Positions 27,169 through 35,097 are shown, counted from the stretch's first letter. The stretch is DNA of 45,864 nucleotides from Burkholderiales bacterium (GCA_016185015.1 JACPOI010000027.1:1-45864), one strand, 5' to 3'. Made by a program: numbers and translations. Notes: generated from the sequence alone by a model not told the origin.

Positions 27169-29136
27169 TCAGGACAGCCAGCGGCTCTTGATGACGCGCC
27201 GCCGTGATGTGGTTGCAGAAACAGAAAGGCCACCTCGTTGGGTGGCCTCGTCTGGGTCGAATGCTTGAATCGGGGGCGGCTCATCCGGTGGCCGTTCCAT
27301 CCCGAGTTGCCGCTCCAGTTCGCGCCAGTGGCGTTCCTCAAAGCGATCCAGGCCCGCCGCCGATGCGGCCGCCCGGGCGTACACGTAGCAATCGAGCGCT
27401 TCATTGCGCTCGCGCATCTTTTGCCACTCGCGCACCGGGAAGCCGTTGCGGTCGCGGCGGGTGATCAGTTGTTCGGCGCAGAGCTGCTGGATGAACTCGG
27501 CGTCGATCTTTGGCAGGTGAACGAACCCCGTCGGGTAGACGGTGGTCACGCCGTCCTCGCTGACGTCCGCGCCCTTGCGCAGGTTGTTGTAGAACTCCAG
27601 CTTGGCGATACCGACCGCCACCGTGAACACCTTGATGCCCCGGCGCAGCTTCTTGCCGCCCTGCGACACATCGATGGCCGTCGGCGTGCCGATCAGGGCC
27701 GCGCCGCGCGGCACCCCCTTGACCGGCATCACGCGCGGGTCACGGCAGGCACGCACAAAAGCGTAGGCCTCCTGCGTCGCAAAGCCGGTGTCCAGGGCGA
27801 AACGGGCCAGCGGCATCGCCGCACCCGAGGCGTGCGTCCAGTTTTCGGCAAGCAACTCGGCCAGTCGCTTCCACACTGCGTCGCGGGCGGTGTCGCCCAT
27901 CAGCACGCGGTGTTCGACCAGCCAGGACTCCTTGCTACGCCCGAACGCCCAGATCGACGCCTCGATGCGATCCTTCTGCACGTCGGCAGCGCCAACCAGG
28001 AGCAGTCCACCCGGTGGCACCGTGCCGATCCGGTAGTCCTCGCGGCGCTCGACCAGCCGTTGCCAGTCGGGCGCTTCGCCTTCCTCGACCCAGGTTTCGC
28101 CCAACTCGGTGTTCTTGAAGGTCTTGATGGCGGCTGCCGACCCCGACTCCTTGTTGACGGAGCTTTCCCACGCGGCGGCAATGTCGCGCCAACCGCGCCA
28201 ACCGACCGGGCTGTAAAGCGACGACAGGTGAAACCCCGCTGTCTTGCCCGTGCCGTCGCTGATCATCGCGCGCCACTCGCCGTGCTCCAGCATCCAGGTC
28301 TTGTGGTGCTCTGCAATCGACTCGTCGCACGATTCGCAGATATAGGCAGCGGTGTCCGGTTGACCCTTCTCCCAGCGCAACTGTTCGAAGCGCAGCCACT
28401 GGCGATGCGAGCAATGCGGGCACGGCACGAAGTAGCGGCGCTGATCACTGGCTTCGTACTCGCGCTCAATGGCCGACGCCCCCGAGATCGTCGGCGTCGA
28501 CACGATGAAGATCTTGCGCCGAGCGAAGGTTCGCGTGCGCGCCTCGGCCAGCGAGATCGCATCGCCTTCGCCCTCGACGTCCAGTGGATAGCCGTCGACC
28601 TCGTCGAGGAACAGATACCGAACCGGCATCGAGCGCAGTCCGACCGCGCTGTTGGCCCCGGTCATCACCAGCACACCGCCCCGGAACTCCTTGGCCAGGA
28701 TGGTGTTGCCCGAGTCGCGTGACCGTGCCGGGGAAATCAGTTCGCTCAGCGCCGCCGACTCCTCGATCAACGGATCGATCCGCTGCTTGGAATTGCGCTT
28801 GGCCATATCCACCGTCGGCCATACCGCCATCATCGGCCCCGGCGCGTGGTGGATCACGTAGCCGATCCAGTTCGAGCCCATCTCGGTCGCACCGAGCTGT
28901 GCGGCTTTCATGAACACCACGCGCTCGACCGGCGAGGTCGGCGACAAGCAGTCCATGATGGCCTTCAGGTACGGCGTGCGGCTGGTGCGCCAGCGCCCAG
29001 GCTCGGCCGAGGCCTTGCTGGACAGCATCCTGTGGCGATCCGACCATTCGGACACCGAGAGCAGAGGATCAGGTGTCAGCCCTTCGCGCCACGCGCGCTC
29101 GATTTCGGCAGCGCCTTCGTATTCGACATCCAGCAT
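27169..29136 (-). CDS. Terminase large subunit, lambda gpA family
   Basis: This 655-aa protein starts at ATG 29136, overlapping the small subunit stop. The ATPase motifs are visible (VVFMKAAQLGATEMGSNW as the Walker A-like segment, YLFLDEVDGYP as Walker B). Two CxxC pairs occur in the middle (PCPHCSH and CESCDE). A C-terminal nuclease domain follows (ARFALDTGFATQEAYAF, EFYNNLRKG). It packages DNA and cuts at cos or pac sites. High confidence. Confidence 0.95.
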   Translation of the reverse strand: MLDVEYEGAAEIERAWREGLTPDPLLSVSEWSDRHRMLSSKASAEPGRWRTSRTPYLKAIMDCLSPTSPVERVVFMKAAQLGATEMGSNWIGYVIHHAPGPMMAVWPTVDMAKRNSKQRIDPLIEESAALSELISPARSRDSGNTILAKEFRGGVLVMTGANSAVGLRSMPVRYLFLDEVDGYPLDVEGEGDAISLAEARTRTFARRKIFIVSTPTISGASAIEREYEASDQRRYFVPCPHCSHRQWLRFEQLRWEKGQPDTAAYICESCDESIAEHHKTWMLEHGEWRAMISDGTGKTAGFHLSSLYSPVGWRGWRDIAAAWESSVNKESGSAAAIKTFKNTELGETWVEEGEAPDWQRLVERREDYRIGTVPPGGLLLVGAADVQKDRIEASIWAFGRSKESWLVEHRVLMGDTARDAVWKRLAELLAENWTHASGAAMPLARFALDTGFATQEAYAFVRACRDPRVMPVKGVPRGAALIGTPTAIDVSQGGKKLRRGIKVFTVAVGIAKLEFYNNLRKGADVSEDGVTTVYPTGFVHLPKIDAEFIQQLCAEQLITRRDRNGFPVREWQKMRERNEALDCYVYARAAASAAGLDRFEERHWRELERQLGMERPPDEPPPIQAFDPDEATQRGGLSVSATTSRRRVIKSRWLS

Positions 29137-29663
29137 CAGTCCACCCGGGGCCGCAGTTCGCCCAGTTCCTGCAGGTGCTCACGTACCGCCGCCTCCAAGG
29201 CGACGTGCATCGTGTGCGGATCGATATTGAGCTTGGCCGCCATCTGCGCGGAGATGCGCGCGGGCCAGTTCAGCCACGCATCGCGCTCGGAGCGCGCCAG
29301 CTTGAAAACGTGGGCGATGGCCTGCGGCCGATCCACCAACTCGCCCTTCAGTCGGGCCAGACGCACCTTGTTGGTCTGCGCCTTGACCACCTCGTTGACT
29401 GTGCGCGCCTGAAGCAGCGACGCACCGCCAGCAGGTAGAGCTGCAGGCCCGTCGCCACCACCCTCCGGCACGGCGACCTTGGCGGCCTTTGCTCGCGTTC
29501 CGGCCTTCGGCACATCGGAGTTGCGAGCCCACTCGCGATCAGCACGGTCGGCATCAATGGTGCCGTCAGTCTCCGGCGTGATCCGACCTGCGCGAATGGC
29601 CTTGTGAACAGCGGTGTCGGTCACACCACGGTGACTGGCGTAAGCGCGAATCGAAATGCCCAT
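29136..29663 (-). CDS. Terminase small subunit
   Basis: I choose ATG 29663 (175 aa, MGISIRAYASHRGVTDTAVH); a TTG at 29687 is an alternative, and neither has a strong ribosome site. An N-terminal helix-turn-helix (HRGVTDTAVHKAIRAGRI) is followed by a Pro/Ala/Gly linker and a helical C-terminus, like lambda Nu1. It recognises the packaging site and recruits the large subunit. Overlap with the large subunit start supports the call. Confidence 0.85.
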   Translation of the reverse strand: MGISIRAYASHRGVTDTAVHKAIRAGRITPETDGTIDADRADREWARNSDVPKAGTRAKAAKVAVPEGGGDGPAALPAGGASLLQARTVNEVVKAQTNKVRLARLKGELVDRPQAIAHVFKLARSERDAWLNWPARISAQMAAKLNIDPHTMHVALEAAVREHLQELGELRPRVD

Positions 29664-29715
29664 TTTGAAAACCGGTTGCCCCTTCAATCATTTGTTCGTC
29701 ATTCACTCGAAATCA

Positions 29716-29743
29716 GCTTGGCTTCTCTCTGGAACAGCGCGTT
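29716..29743 (+). repeat. Leader repeat, copy A (upstream of DUF6900 gene)
   Basis: GCTTGGCTTC, six variable bases, then GAACAGCGCGTT. This pattern recurs exactly before the next two genes. It lies 65 nt (first base to ATG) before the start codon. A TTGGCT box and a TTCATA box 18 bp apart could form a sigma70-type promoter. Confidence 0.8.
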
Positions 29744-29780
29744 CATACGGACGTCATCAACACCATCAAAGGACGCAGCA

Positions 29781-29978
29781 ATGAGCAAGCTCGAACAACT
29801 CCTGACCCAGATCGCGCAAAGCAAGCTGGGCATCGAAACCCTGGAAACCCGCAAGTCGGACAGCCTCGACTTCCACGACGTGGCGGTTTGGTGCCTGCGC
29901 GACGCCCTTGAAGCCGCGTTCAACGCAGGCGTCGAACAGGGCCGCAAGGCGGCGAAGTCGGACAAGGCCAACAACTGA
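29781..29978 (+). CDS. DUF6900 small protein
   Basis: I choose ATG 29781 (65 aa), with AAAGGA 7 nt upstream. The sequence (MSKLEQLLTQIAQ, then IETLETRKSDSLDFHDVAVW) matches the small DUF6900 family found on phages and integrative elements. It is acidic/helical with no catalytic motif. It is the first of three small genes that each carry the same upstream leader and run opposite to the phage genes. Function unknown. Confidence 0.8.
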   Translation: MSKLEQLLTQIAQSKLGIETLETRKSDSLDFHDVAVWCLRDALEAAFNAGVEQGRKAAKSDKANN

Positions 29979-30007
29979 TCGAGAACCGTCGAAGCCTCGC
30001 GATAAGC

Positions 30008-30035
30008 GCTTGGCTTCACTCCCGAACAGCGCGTT
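30008..30035 (+). repeat. Leader repeat, copy B (upstream of DUF3489 gene)
   Basis: Same bipartite 10 + N6 + 12 bp sequence as copy A, starting 30 nt after the previous stop codon and 67 nt before the next ATG. Confidence 0.85.
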
Positions 30036-30074
30036 CATCACGTCACCCCATCAACCCCTCCGAAGGAGAAGCAA

Positions 30075-30590
30075 ATGACCACCACCCAACTGACCCCGGC
30101 CCAGCACGCGATCCTGGCTTACGCCCTCGAACACACCGACGGCAAGATCGACTGGTTCCCCGGCAACATCAAAGGCGGGGCACGCAAGAAGGTGCTCGAC
30201 GGCCTGTTCAACCGCGCGCTGATCACCTCCGACGGCACCAACTGGTTCGTTGCCGCCGAGGGCTACGACGCGATGGGGCGCGCCCGGCCTGCGGCTGCCC
30301 CCTTGGAGGCAGACCCCGAGATCGAGGCCACCGTCGCGGCCGCAGAGGCCACGTGGGCCAAGGAACGCGCAGAGGCCAAACCCCGCACCCGAGAGAACAG
30401 CAAGCAGGCCACCGTGATCCAGATGCTGCAGCGCCACGAGGGCGCAACGGTGCAGCAGATCTGCGAAACCACGGGCTGGCAGGCGCACACGGTGCGCGGT
30501 ACCTTCGCCGGAGCCTTCAAGAAAAAGCTTGGCCTGACCATCGTCTCGGACAAGGCCCAGGGCGGCGAGCGGGTCTACCGGATCGCCTGA
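30075..30590 (+). CDS. DUF3489 domain protein, winged-helix-like
   Basis: This 171-aa protein starts at ATG 30075 behind a strong AAGGAG site. The N-terminal half (LTPAQHAILAYALEHTDGKI, then KKVLDGLFNRALI) and the C-terminal part (KQATVIQMLQRHEGATVQQI, TGWQAHTVRGTFAGAFKKKL) both look like winged-helix DNA-binding folds; the latter is the DUF3489 signature. They are joined by an Ala/Pro/Glu linker at about 75-115. A DNA-binding regulatory role is likely. Such genes are common on ICEs and phages. Confidence 0.85.
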   Translation: MTTTQLTPAQHAILAYALEHTDGKIDWFPGNIKGGARKKVLDGLFNRALITSDGTNWFVAAEGYDAMGRARPAAAPLEADPEIEATVAAAEATWAKERAEAKPRTRENSKQATVIQMLQRHEGATVQQICETTGWQAHTVRGTFAGAFKKKLGLTIVSDKAQGGERVYRIA

Positions 30591-30620
30591 TCAGAAAGAT
30601 CGAGAAAGAGGCCAAGCAGC

Positions 30621-30648
30621 GCTTGGCTTCTCAATCGAACAGCGCGTT
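30621..30648 (+). repeat. Leader repeat, copy C (upstream of 122-aa gene)
   Basis: Same bipartite sequence, 30 nt after the DUF3489 stop and 67 nt before ATG 30688. Twenty-two of 28 positions are identical in all three copies; the six-base spacer differs. Confidence 0.85.
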
Positions 30649-30687
30649 ACTACGGGTGTCGCAACGATCAACCCCAAGGAGCCAGAG

Positions 30688-31056
30688 ATGAACACCAACC
30701 AACAGATCCCCGCCACCCAGAACGAAGCCTGGGGCTTCTGGGGCACGATGAACGAACACGCCAGCGCCGCGTGGCCTCTGGCGATGACCGCCATCTCAGA
30801 CGTCACCAGCCAGCCCCTCGAATCAGTCCTGGTCTTCCTCGACAGCCGCCACGGACGCCACTTTGCGGACGATGTGCAAAACGGGCTGTACGGGGGCCAG
30901 ACCCTGGCGGACGCGATCAACGCCGCCACCCAACGGTGGATGGGCTGGACGATTGGCCGCCAGACCAGCAAGCAGTACGGCATCCCGCGCGGCCTGCCTT
31001 ACCTGACGGGGTTCGTGATTCATTGCGAGATCGCGGAAGAGTCGCTCGCCGCCTGA
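30688..31056 (+). CDS. Small phage/ICE protein of unknown function
   Basis: This 122-aa protein starts at ATG 30688 with a clear CAAGGAG site. It has a Trp-rich N-terminus (NEAWGFWGTMNEHASAAWPL) and an LVFLDSRHGRHFADDVQNGL segment. I do not recognise a domain. It is the third member of the leader-linked array. Its last 37 bp overlap the 3' end of the convergent methyltransferase gene. Confidence 0.72.
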   Translation: MNTNQQIPATQNEAWGFWGTMNEHASAAWPLAMTAISDVTSQPLESVLVFLDSRHGRHFADDVQNGLYGGQTLADAINAATQRWMGWTIGRQTSKQYGIPRGLPYLTGFVIHCEIAEESLAA

Positions 31057-32291
31057 TCATCGAACAGCGCGCCATCCGACTCGCGGGTGGCTTGCTTACC
31101 AGTCCATTCCTGCCAGCGGCGCACGATCACGTCCGCATACTTCGGGTCGAGTTCGATCAGCCGTGCCAGTCGCCCTGACTTTTCGGCGGCGATCAGCGTC
31201 GTGCCAGAGCCCCCGAACGGGTCGAGCACCACGTTGCCAGGGCGGCTTGAATTGCGGATCGCGCGTTCGACCAACTCGACCGGCTTCATCGTCGGGTGCA
31301 GGTCGTTCTTCTGCGGTTTCTTGATGTTCCAGACGTCGCCCTGGTCGCGGTCACCGCACCAGTGACGCTGAGCGCCCTCGGGCCATCCGTACAGGATCGG
31401 CTCGTACTGGCGCTGGTAGTCGGCCCGGCCCAGCGTGAAGGTGTTCTTGGCCCAGATGATGAACGTCGACCACTTGCCACCGGCGGCGCGGAATGCGGCT
31501 TGCAGCACGTCGAGTTCGCTGGAAGACATCGCCACATAGATTCCGCCCCGGCAATGCGCGATGGTCGGCGTCAGCGCCGCCAGCAGGAAGTCGTAGAAGC
31601 CGTCGCCGAGGTTGTCGTTCAGGATCGCGCGATCCTTGCCGCGCATCTTGTCCTTGGCGCTGTTGGCGTAGTTCACGTTGTACGGCGGGTCGGTGAAGAC
31701 CATATCCACCGACTCGCCATCGAGAACCCGGTCGTAGCTCTCAGCCACGGTGGAGTCGCCACACAGCAGACGGTGGCCGCCGAGCAGCCAGACATCGCCT
31801 GGACGCGAAACCGGAGTCTCGCTGACCTCGGGTACCGCATCGTCATCGGTTTCGCCTTCGGCATCCGGCTCGTCGCCCGCCATCAACTCGGCGAGCGCAT
31901 CGGCATCGAAGCCGGTCAGCGACACGTCGAAGTCGTCGTCCTGGAGGGACGCGATCTCGATGCGCAGCATCGCGTCGTCCCAGCCCCCGTTCTCGGCGAT
32001 GCGGTTGTCCGCGATCACCAGTGCCCGGCGCTGCGTCGCGCTCAGATGATCGAGCACCACCACCGGCACCACCGCCATCCCGAGCTTCTGCGCAGCAGCA
32101 AGCCGTCCGTGACCGGCGACGATCACACCGTCGCTACCGGCGAGGATCGGGTTGGTGAATCCGAACTCGGCAATCGACGCAGCGATCTGCGCCACCTGAT
32201 CGTCCGAGTGGGTGCGCGCATTGCGGGCATAGGGCAGCAGCTTGGCGGTCGGCCACTGCTCGATCTTGTCGGCAAACCACGAGGCGGTCAT
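31020..32291 (-). CDS. ParB-N/DNA methyltransferase fusion, DPPY type (probable N6-adenine)
   Basis: This 423-aa protein starts at ATG 32291 in an ATGA overlap with the second methyltransferase gene. The N-terminal 120 residues are a ParB-like domain (YARNARTHSDDQVAQIAASI, then GHGRLAAAQKLG). The catalytic part has TDPPYNVNY near residue 200 and a C-terminal DPFGGSGTT SAM-binding motif, an order typical of beta-class methylases. DPPY suggests N6-adenine methylation. Such orphan enzymes often protect phage DNA from restriction. The last 37 bp overlap the convergent small gene. Confidence 0.9.
   Translation of the reverse strand: MTASWFADKIEQWPTAKLLPYARNARTHSDDQVAQIAASIAEFGFTNPILAGSDGVIVAGHGRLAAAQKLGMAVVPVVVLDHLSATQRRALVIADNRIAENGGWDDAMLRIEIASLQDDDFDVSLTGFDADALAELMAGDEPDAEGETDDDAVPEVSETPVSRPGDVWLLGGHRLLCGDSTVAESYDRVLDGESVDMVFTDPPYNVNYANSAKDKMRGKDRAILNDNLGDGFYDFLLAALTPTIAHCRGGIYVAMSSSELDVLQAAFRAAGGKWSTFIIWAKNTFTLGRADYQRQYEPILYGWPEGAQRHWCGDRDQGDVWNIKKPQKNDLHPTMKPVELVERAIRNSSRPGNVVLDPFGGSGTTLIAAEKSGRLARLIELDPKYADVIVRRWQEWTGKQATRESDGALFDDQAASDSSAISQ
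31062..31071 (+). repeat. Partial leader repeat (right half only)
   Basis: GAACAGCGCG, a 10-bp match to the right half of the three leaders, lies 6 bp after the third gene's stop and inside the 3' end of the methyltransferase gene. It could be a remnant of a fourth leader or chance. Confidence 0.35.
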
Positions 32292-33697
32292 TGCGCTACC
32301 TCCGTGGTGGCCAGACGTTCACTGGCGAGGTCATCGAAGGATTGGCCGGTGGCCAGCAGCGTGACGGGCACGCCTGGGTGGTTCTGCTGGAAGCGCTTGA
32401 TGGCGACGTCCACGTACTCCGGCGCGATCTCGACGCTGCGGCACACACGACCCGTGCGCTGCGCGGCCAGCATCGTCGTGCCGCTGCCGCCAAAGGGTTC
32501 AAACACGATGTCGCCGGTGTCCGTGTAGGCCTCGATGGCGAACTCCGGCAACGCCACCGGGAACACGGCCGGGTGGTCGATGTCCTGACCAATCTTGCCT
32601 TTGTGGCGCATCACGCGGATCACCGAGTCGGGAATCCGGGTGTCCTGCGTCGGCTGGCCCTTGTGCGTCCAGCCGCCGACCTCGCCGTCCTTGCCGCGCA
32701 TCGCCGTGGACGAGCCATCGGCGCGCAGATGCGATTCCTGTCCAGCGTGCTTGCAGGGCACGATCTTGTTGGGCTTGCGGCTGGCGCGGTTGAAGTGAAA
32801 CACGAACTCGAAGCTCGGGGCGAAGCGGCCCGCCCAGTCACCGGGCATCCCCGGTCCCTGATCCCAGACGTACCAAGCGAAGCGCCGCCAGCCCTGGGTG
32901 CGCATCCAGCCCAGCCACGCATCCCAATACGGGATGACTTCGTTGTCGCGGTGGATCAGCCCAAGGTTGACCAGCACCTGCCCGTCGTCGGTAATTGGCA
33001 CCTTGGCGAACACGCCGCGCATCAGGCCATCCCAATCGTTGATGCCACCGGAGGTGTAGTCGCGCTGGTTGCCGTAAGGCGGTGAGGTGAAGCACAGCCG
33101 GGCCGTATCGCCCTGCATCAGCGTGGCGACTGCTGTCGGGTCGGTGGCATCGCCACAGATCAGACGGTGGGAGCCGATGGCCCAGACATCGCCGGTGCGG
33201 GACACCGGCACCACAGGGGCATCCGGCACATCATCAGCAGCGTCCGGCTCGTCGGCATCTGCCTCCTGGTCGGCGTCATCGGTTTCCACCTCGTCAGCGA
33301 GCAAGGCCTCGATCTCGGCATCCTCGAAACCGGTCAACGCAAGGTCGTACCCGGCCTCGGACAGCTCGGCCATTTCCAGCGCCAGCATCTCCTCGTTCCA
33401 ACCGGCATCGAGCGCCAGCCGGTTGTCAGAGATGACGTAGGCGCGCTTCTGCGTGGGCGAGAGGTGCGCCAGTTCTATGACCGGCACCTGATCCTGCCCG
33501 AGCTTGCGCGCGGCGACCAGACGACCGTGGCCCGCAATGATCCCGTTGTCGCCGTCCACCAGCACCGGATTCGTCCAGCCGTACTCGACGATGCTGGCGG
33601 CGATCTTGGCCACCTGCTCGTCAGTGTGCGTGCGTGGATTGCGGGCGTAGGGGATCAGCGCCTCGACCTTGCGGTACTCGACGTTGAGCGTGTTCAG
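32288..33697 (-). CDS. ParB-N/DNA methyltransferase fusion, SPPY type (probable N4-cytosine)
   Basis: The N-terminal ParB-like domain (YARNPRTHTDEQVAKIAASI, GHGRLVAARKLG) is closely related to that of the downstream enzyme, but the catalytic motif is TSPPYGNQRDY, which is typical of N4-cytosine methylases; EPFGGSGTT lies near the C-terminus. No ATG, GTG or in-frame TTG occurs where homologous sequence begins. The best start is CTG 33697 (469 aa), 6 nt after GAGGAA, or ATT 33700. An ATG at 33793 would place a terminator hairpin inside the coding region. Confidence 0.85.
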   Translation of the reverse strand: MNTLNVEYRKVEALIPYARNPRTHTDEQVAKIAASIVEYGWTNPVLVDGDNGIIAGHGRLVAARKLGQDQVPVIELAHLSPTQKRAYVISDNRLALDAGWNEEMLALEMAELSEAGYDLALTGFEDAEIEALLADEVETDDADQEADADEPDAADDVPDAPVVPVSRTGDVWAIGSHRLICGDATDPTAVATLMQGDTARLCFTSPPYGNQRDYTSGGINDWDGLMRGVFAKVPITDDGQVLVNLGLIHRDNEVIPYWDAWLGWMRTQGWRRFAWYVWDQGPGMPGDWAGRFAPSFEFVFHFNRASRKPNKIVPCKHAGQESHLRADGSSTAMRGKDGEVGGWTHKGQPTQDTRIPDSVIRVMRHKGKIGQDIDHPAVFPVALPEFAIEAYTDTGDIVFEPFGGSGTTMLAAQRTGRVCRSVEIAPEYVDVAIKRFQQNHPGVPVTLLATGQSFDDLASERLATTEVAQ

Positions 33698-33709
33698 AAT
33701 CGGTTCCTC

Positions 33710-33746
33710 AAAAAGAAAACCCGCCGACGGAAGACCGTGGGCGGGC
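33710..33746 (-). terminator. Rho-independent terminator just upstream of the methyltransferase start
   Basis: On the minus strand a CCCGCC/GGCGGG stem (6 bp), one mismatch and an inner ACGG/CCGT stem close a TCTT loop, followed by TTTTCTTTTT. The T tract ends right before the GAGGAA ribosome site of the methyltransferase gene. Confidence 0.8.
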
Positions 33747-33773
33747 TCGTGATGGGTGCGGACTGGGGTGGGT

Positions 33774-33807
33774 GCAAACTGCAAACCCTGCAAACCTTGG
33801 TTTGCAG
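33774..33807. promoter_or_regulatory. TGCAAAC repeat cluster with inverted copy
   Basis: GCAAAC occurs at 33774, 33781 and 33790; CTGCAAACC is tandemly repeated at 33779-33787 and 33788-33796, and its exact inverse GGTTTGCAG follows at 33799-33807. The spacing and symmetry suggest an operator or iteron upstream of the methyltransferase genes. Confidence 0.6.
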
Positions 33808-34012
33808 TCGGACGCTAGGCGAATGCCGCGCTCGCGCCCCCCGCATTGCGATTTGGGAAGGAAGGACCCCTTTTGCCTGGGCCCATCGCCTCAACCGTCA
33901 CCGCTGTCCAGAAGATAGCCGAAATACTACCCCTGATCGGCCTGCTTTGTTGCAGGGCTGTCGGGCCTCGAAACGGACAAGCAAGGCAAAGCAGGGACAA
34001 GCGCGGCAAGCA

Positions 34013-34429
34013 TTACCCTAAATTGCCCACGTTTTTGGAAGGCAACCGCACGCCTTCGCTGTTGAGGTTCGCGGCCACGATCTCCATTGCCCTCTGCCAA
34101 CGCCGCCACGCCGTCGTCCGGTCGCAGGCAAAGCGAATCGTGATGTCCCTCCAGCCGTAGCGCTTGGCCCGCATCCACACGAGGTGGCGCTGCTCGACCT
34201 CGAGCCACTGCACCCAGCGCATCGTCTCCAGCATCCGGTCGATGGCCTCGGGGCTTGGTGGGAAGGGTCGGTACACCCTCTCGTCGGCAGCAAAGGCTTC
34301 CCACTCCTTGCGAACGAAGGCGGGCCAACAATTGAAGTAGCCCTGCACACGTACAGGGGGCAGGCGTCGTCCGGTGGTGGCGGCCTCTTCGAAGCGTGCT
34401 GCCACGTCGTCGCTTGTCCACTCAGCCAT
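34013..34429 (-). CDS. DUF6362 family protein
   Basis: I choose ATG 34429 (138 aa, MAEWTSDDVAARFEEAATTG). The family pattern is clear: RRLPPVRVQGYFNCWPAF, SPEAIDRMLETMRWVQWLE and YGWRDITIRFACDRTTAWRRW, the last an HTH of the Trp-rich type. Such proteins are common in phages near terminase or replication genes. A DNA-binding role is likely. It overlaps the upstream gene by 8 bp. Confidence 0.85.
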   Translation of the reverse strand: MAEWTSDDVAARFEEAATTGRRLPPVRVQGYFNCWPAFVRKEWEAFAADERVYRPFPPSPEAIDRMLETMRWVQWLEVEQRHLVWMRAKRYGWRDITIRFACDRTTAWRRWQRAMEIVAANLNSEGVRLPSKNVGNLG

Positions 34430-34631
34430 GACGTGTCCCTCCCAGCCCGTACAGGCGTTCACCAATGCGTCGCACGATCTCGCGCTCGATGAAGTCCAGA
34501 CGGTCGTCGGACGCGTTGACCACCAGGATGTGCTGGTCACGCCAGCCACGTTCCTTGATGGCGTCCAGATCGGTGGTCTGGGGTTGCAGCCGACCAAGGG
34601 GGCAGCGGTATTGGGGTGTCGAAACCTTCAC
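34422..34631 (-). CDS. Small phage protein, GTG start
   Basis: The start is GTG 34631 (69 aa), chosen for GGAGG 6 nt upstream; the frame above it is antisense-like. It begins VKVSTPQYRCPLGRLQPQTT and continues DAIKERGWRDQHILVV. No known domain. It overlaps its downstream neighbour and sits 1 bp after the resolvase stop, so it is part of the same transcript. Function unknown. Confidence 0.6.
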   Translation of the reverse strand: MKVSTPQYRCPLGRLQPQTTDLDAIKERGWRDQHILVVNASDDRLDFIEREIVRRIGERLYGLGGTRHG

Positions 34632-34632
34632 G

Positions 34633-35097
34633 TCACACCTCCTGCGTCTCGACTGCCCAGTGCAGCAGGGCCAGCGCGTCGGCTTCGTTGTCGTCGACTG
34701 GGGTGTGACCACGCTCGCGGACGGACGTGATCATTTCGTCCTTGCTCGCATTGCCCTTGCCGGTCGCGTGCTTCTTGATCGTGCCGACCGGAACGCCCTG
34801 GTAGGGGATGTTGTGATGTTCACACCACGCAGTCAGGTGCCCCATGAATCCGCCGTAGGCGTGCGCTGCATCAACGCCAGCGTGCCTCCGAACTTCCTCG
34901 AAGAACACCGCGTTAATGTGATTGCTGACCGACAGCAGTTCGTTGAGCCAGCGCTTGAATCGAAGGAAGCGCATTCCGCCGCCTTCAAATCGCTGCGGCT
35001 TGAAGTGCTCCGTGCCGCTGGTGATGGTGCCGTCCAGGTGCTGCAGAGCCCACCCGGTGTGTGTGCCCAGATCGAGGGCGAGGATCGTCGTGTTCAT
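34633..35097 (-). CDS. RuvC-like Holliday junction resolvase
   Basis: I choose ATG 35097 (154 aa), with GGAG 8 nt upstream. The RuvC fold is clear: LALDLGTHTGWAL (D9), FFEEV (E67/E68) and DNEADALALL (D136, D140). It would cut four-way junctions during phage recombination or before packaging. It lies directly downstream of a large palindrome that could extrude a cruciform. High confidence in fold. Confidence 0.85.
   Translation of the reverse strand: MNTTILALDLGTHTGWALQHLDGTITSGTEHFKPQRFEGGGMRFLRFKRWLNELLSVSNHINAVFFEEVRRHAGVDAAHAYGGFMGHLTAWCEHHNIPYQGVPVGTIKKHATGKGNASKDEMITSVRERGHTPVDDNEADALALLHWAVETQEV

Larger units (their letters stand above)
33698..34012. other. 315-bp gap upstream of the methyltransferase genes
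   Basis: No credible gene is seen. It holds a strong minus-strand terminator and a cluster of TGCAAAC repeats near its left end. The remainder (33808-34012) is G/C-rich with a run of G residues on the minus strand near 33838-33843 but no clear ORF, tRNA or symmetric site. Confidence 0.6.

Noticed and set aside
27238-28722. Long + strand frame opposite the terminase gene
   Set aside because: Antisense shadow of a conserved terminase.
29716-30648. Leader repeats as a CRISPR array
   Set aside because: Only three copies, separated by whole genes of unequal length, with a variable centre; no spacer structure and no cas genes.
29716-30648. Leader repeats as a covarying RNA hairpin
   Set aside because: GCGCT/AGCGC pairing exists in copies B and C but is broken in copy A without compensation, so a DNA-level signal is better supported.
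33808-34012. Possible cos packaging site in the G-rich stretch upstream of the methyltransferases
   Set aside because: Only a G run is visible; no inverted terminase sites, and it is 4 kb from the terminase gene.
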